Shown: one piece after another, positions 63,401 through 64,000 of the stretch
How positions within the stretch are numbered: the first letter of the stretch is position 1
Layout of the letters: every line of letters starts with the position of its first letter
Assembly (NCBI GenBank): GCA_020809425.1
Contig: JAGGDC010000008.1
Coordinates: forward strand, 1 to 64,000
DNA from: Candidatus Synoicihabitans palmerolidicus
Lineage (GTDB): Bacteria > Verrucomicrobiota > Verrucomicrobiia > Opitutales > Opitutaceae
Length of the DNA stretch: 64,000 nucleotides
Reading direction: 5' to 3'
The notes under the pieces: model-generated
Database searches by the model: none
Told to the model about the DNA's origin: nothing
Seen by the model: only the letters and a program-made list of their open reading frames with translations
Program-made: the position numbers and the translations under genes

Positions 63401-64000
63401 ACAAGCGCTGCTGAGGATCCATTAAATCGGCCTCGCGGGGCGAACAATTGAAGAACATGGGATCGAATCCCGTGGGGTCTTCCAAGAGCCCCCCCCAACG
63501 ACTATAACTACGCAACGGCTCCCTTCGATCCTCGCTAAAGAATCCCTCCATGGGCCAGCGGGATGGTGGAATCTCGGTGACGCAATCCCGCCCGGCAACC
63601 AGATTTCCCCAAAATTCCTCAAGGTTGTTTGCCCCCGCATACTGCCCCGCCATGCCGACGATCGCAATCGGTTCCGGTCCCGCGCTGGAGAGCATCGCGT
63701 TCGAAATCACCAGCTCTGGCGCCGACTCATTTGGTATATTCCCCGTGAGCTGGATGGGAACTGCACCTGCCGCACGGGCCTCAACTGCGGTCCGCGCGGG
63801 CTCATCCATCAACGCCGTAATCCGCCGAGCGAGCCGCATGATCGACGCATAATTGAATACGTCCGCCGAACGCAGTTTAACCGCCATCTTTGCGTTCAAC
63901 GTTTCGACCAGTTCGACCGCAATGATCGAATCGACGCCCATACTTTCGAAGGTCGCATCAACTCCGATTTCGTCCTCTTCCGCCTGTAACGCTTCCCTAA
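60420..64000 (-). CDS. Trans-AT PKS, C-terminal part: ACP-KS-DH-(N-terminal KR half); 5' end outside the window
   Basis: The frame is open to the window edge, so the protein continues upstream. Visible order: ACP (MGVDSIIAVE, Ser at about 63925); KS about 63670-62400 with Cys in DTACSSS (about 63165), ECHGTGT and KTNIGHA, all condensation residues present; DH about 61870-61110 with HAVGETAVLPG (about 61830) and LFDGALQ (about 61340), hence probably active; then the structural, non-catalytic half of a KR (61080-60420), ending EEPV. The catalytic KR half, a cMT and the ACP of this module are on the next protein. Together they describe one alpha-methylating module. Upstream modules (starter, any NRPS part) are not in the window. 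Confidence 0.92.
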   Translation of the reverse strand, partial: REALQAEEDEIGVDATFESMGVDSIIAVELVETLNAKMAVKLRSADVFNYASIMRLARRITALMDEPARTAVEARAAGAVPIQLTGNIPNESAPELVISNAMLSSAGPEPIAIVGMAGQYAGANNLEEFWGNLVAGRDCVTEIPPSRWPMEGFFSEDRREPLRSYSRWGGLLEDPTGFDPMFFNCSPREADLMDPQQRLFLMTAYHALENAGYGDRSLDDQRCAVYVGVCGGDYEAHLTRCDDWGDAGAFTGTATAVLAGRIAYLLNLKGAGVAVDTACSSSLVAIHLACESLRAGSCSMALTGGVTVLSSERFYIWASKTGMLSATGRCRTFGADADGIVPAEGVGIVVLKRLSDAVSDGDHIHGVIMGSGINQNGRTNGITAPSSPAQTELESQVYRDFSIDPETLDYVECHGTGTRLGDPMEVAALTDTFRRFTSREAFCALGSVKTNIGHALAASGVAGVLKVLLALRHDEIPATLHCAEVNPHLGLDRSPFLLTQELRAWRPRQDRPRRAAVSAFGFSGANAHLVIEEAPLRAADTRGDYIPWHVFTVSGLTPTALRRRLADLGEWLESPLGRVASPADVSFTLNLGRSHFDQRHVIIADSLAGLLRQVRADLLDDAFDERRANSTAAAMRHAERELLKRPREVETAREWAELYLQGATLDWAEWHAARAGRRIVMPGYPFELRRCWIERAGDAGDAAGRSEFRRTFSASEPVLAQHAVGETAVLPGAASVALAWLGAEQSKPGLPVTFHDVVWLRPLRAAKGQDLSVVVCTEKTANGGRFGVDRSDTGERAVQGEVRWNEAPMPLADLDVAAIRARCTSKIEVAEFYERVAAAGVVYGPYFKVLREFAVGSGEALGRVELDPEFAGEAGHAGIHPALFDGALQVAAGLSYADPRAAGEFRYPFGFQKMICTSVWPAGLWVFASGSPETGVSLELADDAGLVVAKLTGYVTRAPQRTISPIIPLPSYVPGWEERMLETSDKPASQDAVWLVERSETAVETALMERHPALTRIRLGRESRQTDGRSWEVNVADASGWTMLPDGLTRPRTIYFSPGQISPDDYAEEIDCVREAKIVGVLALFRLVQFLQSRDWWREPLELRVILRGVWTISNEVESAPYFSAIPGLVGSIGREYPEITVVCVDVGVGREDGTAMARAVAEEPAQRTSPRVAWRNGRRYEGTLRAMEEPV
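60429..60435 (-). promoter_or_regulatory. Strong Shine-Dalgarno site at the PKS gene boundary that splits a KR
   Basis: GGAGGAA lies five bases before the ATG at 60423, which overlaps the upstream stop as ATGA. This supports a true gene boundary rather than a frameshift inside one gene. Confidence 0.7.

Noticed and set aside
20000..64000. Many repeated blocks that could suggest direct repeats or a CRISPR-like array
   Set aside because: They are conserved KS, KR and ACP coding motifs at module spacing (several kb), not short regular repeats with spacers.
1..64000. tRNA, rRNA or riboswitch genes
   Set aside because: None recognised by eye in the intergenic regions, which are few and short.

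Overview
The window is one end of a large trans-acyltransferase polyketide synthase (trans-AT PKS) cluster on the minus strand, flanked on the left by a decayed insertion-sequence transposase. Three PKS genes fill about 19849-64000; the rightmost continues past the window edge. They carry 10 ketosynthases (KS) and no cis AT, cis enoyl reductase or thioesterase. Left of them are a tandem AT pair, a broken SDR / FAD-oxidoreductase pair, and then a complete service cassette: PPTase, trans enoyl reductase, donor ACP, decarboxylating KS, HMG-CoA-synthase homologue (HCS), two crotonases (ECH1, ECH2), a broken GT25 glycosyltransferase and a carbamoyltransferase. Between 11283 and 15963 an opposite-strand island holds a PotD-like lipoprotein, an SPFH protein, a SyrD-type ABC exporter and a GT32 glycosyltransferase. 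All four are interrupted.

Reading the modules in order and assigning carbons backwards from the release domain gives: C20-methyl; 19-O; a beta-methyl at C17; a C14=C15 alkene; saturated C12-C13; 10,11-diol (luciferase-like monooxygenase plus KR); C8=C9; 7-OH; saturated C4-C5; C2=C3 enoate; and release by a terminal condensation/BAHD-like domain. With the free-standing carbamoyltransferase this matches the macrolide palmerolide A nearly carbon for carbon. From general knowledge, that compound is attributed to the verrucomicrobial (Opitutaceae) ascidian symbiont Candidatus Synoicihabitans palmerolidicus, which carries several copies of the cluster. I infer that this is one of those copies or a close relative; I could not run any search.

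The most striking global feature is selective decay. More than 44 kb of PKS and every gene needed to build the backbone, beta-branch and carbamate are open. The transposase, two glycosyltransferases, the transport/membrane island, the SDR and the FAD oxidoreductase all carry in-frame stops and/or frameshifts, several in short homopolymers. This looks like ongoing pseudogenisation in a host-restricted genome, with the biosynthetic core still under selection, rather than random sequencing error.

Minus-strand biosynthetic genes are tightly packed with ATGA/TTGA stop-start overlaps, so they probably form two translationally coupled operons: >64000 to 15979, and about 11174 to 1955.
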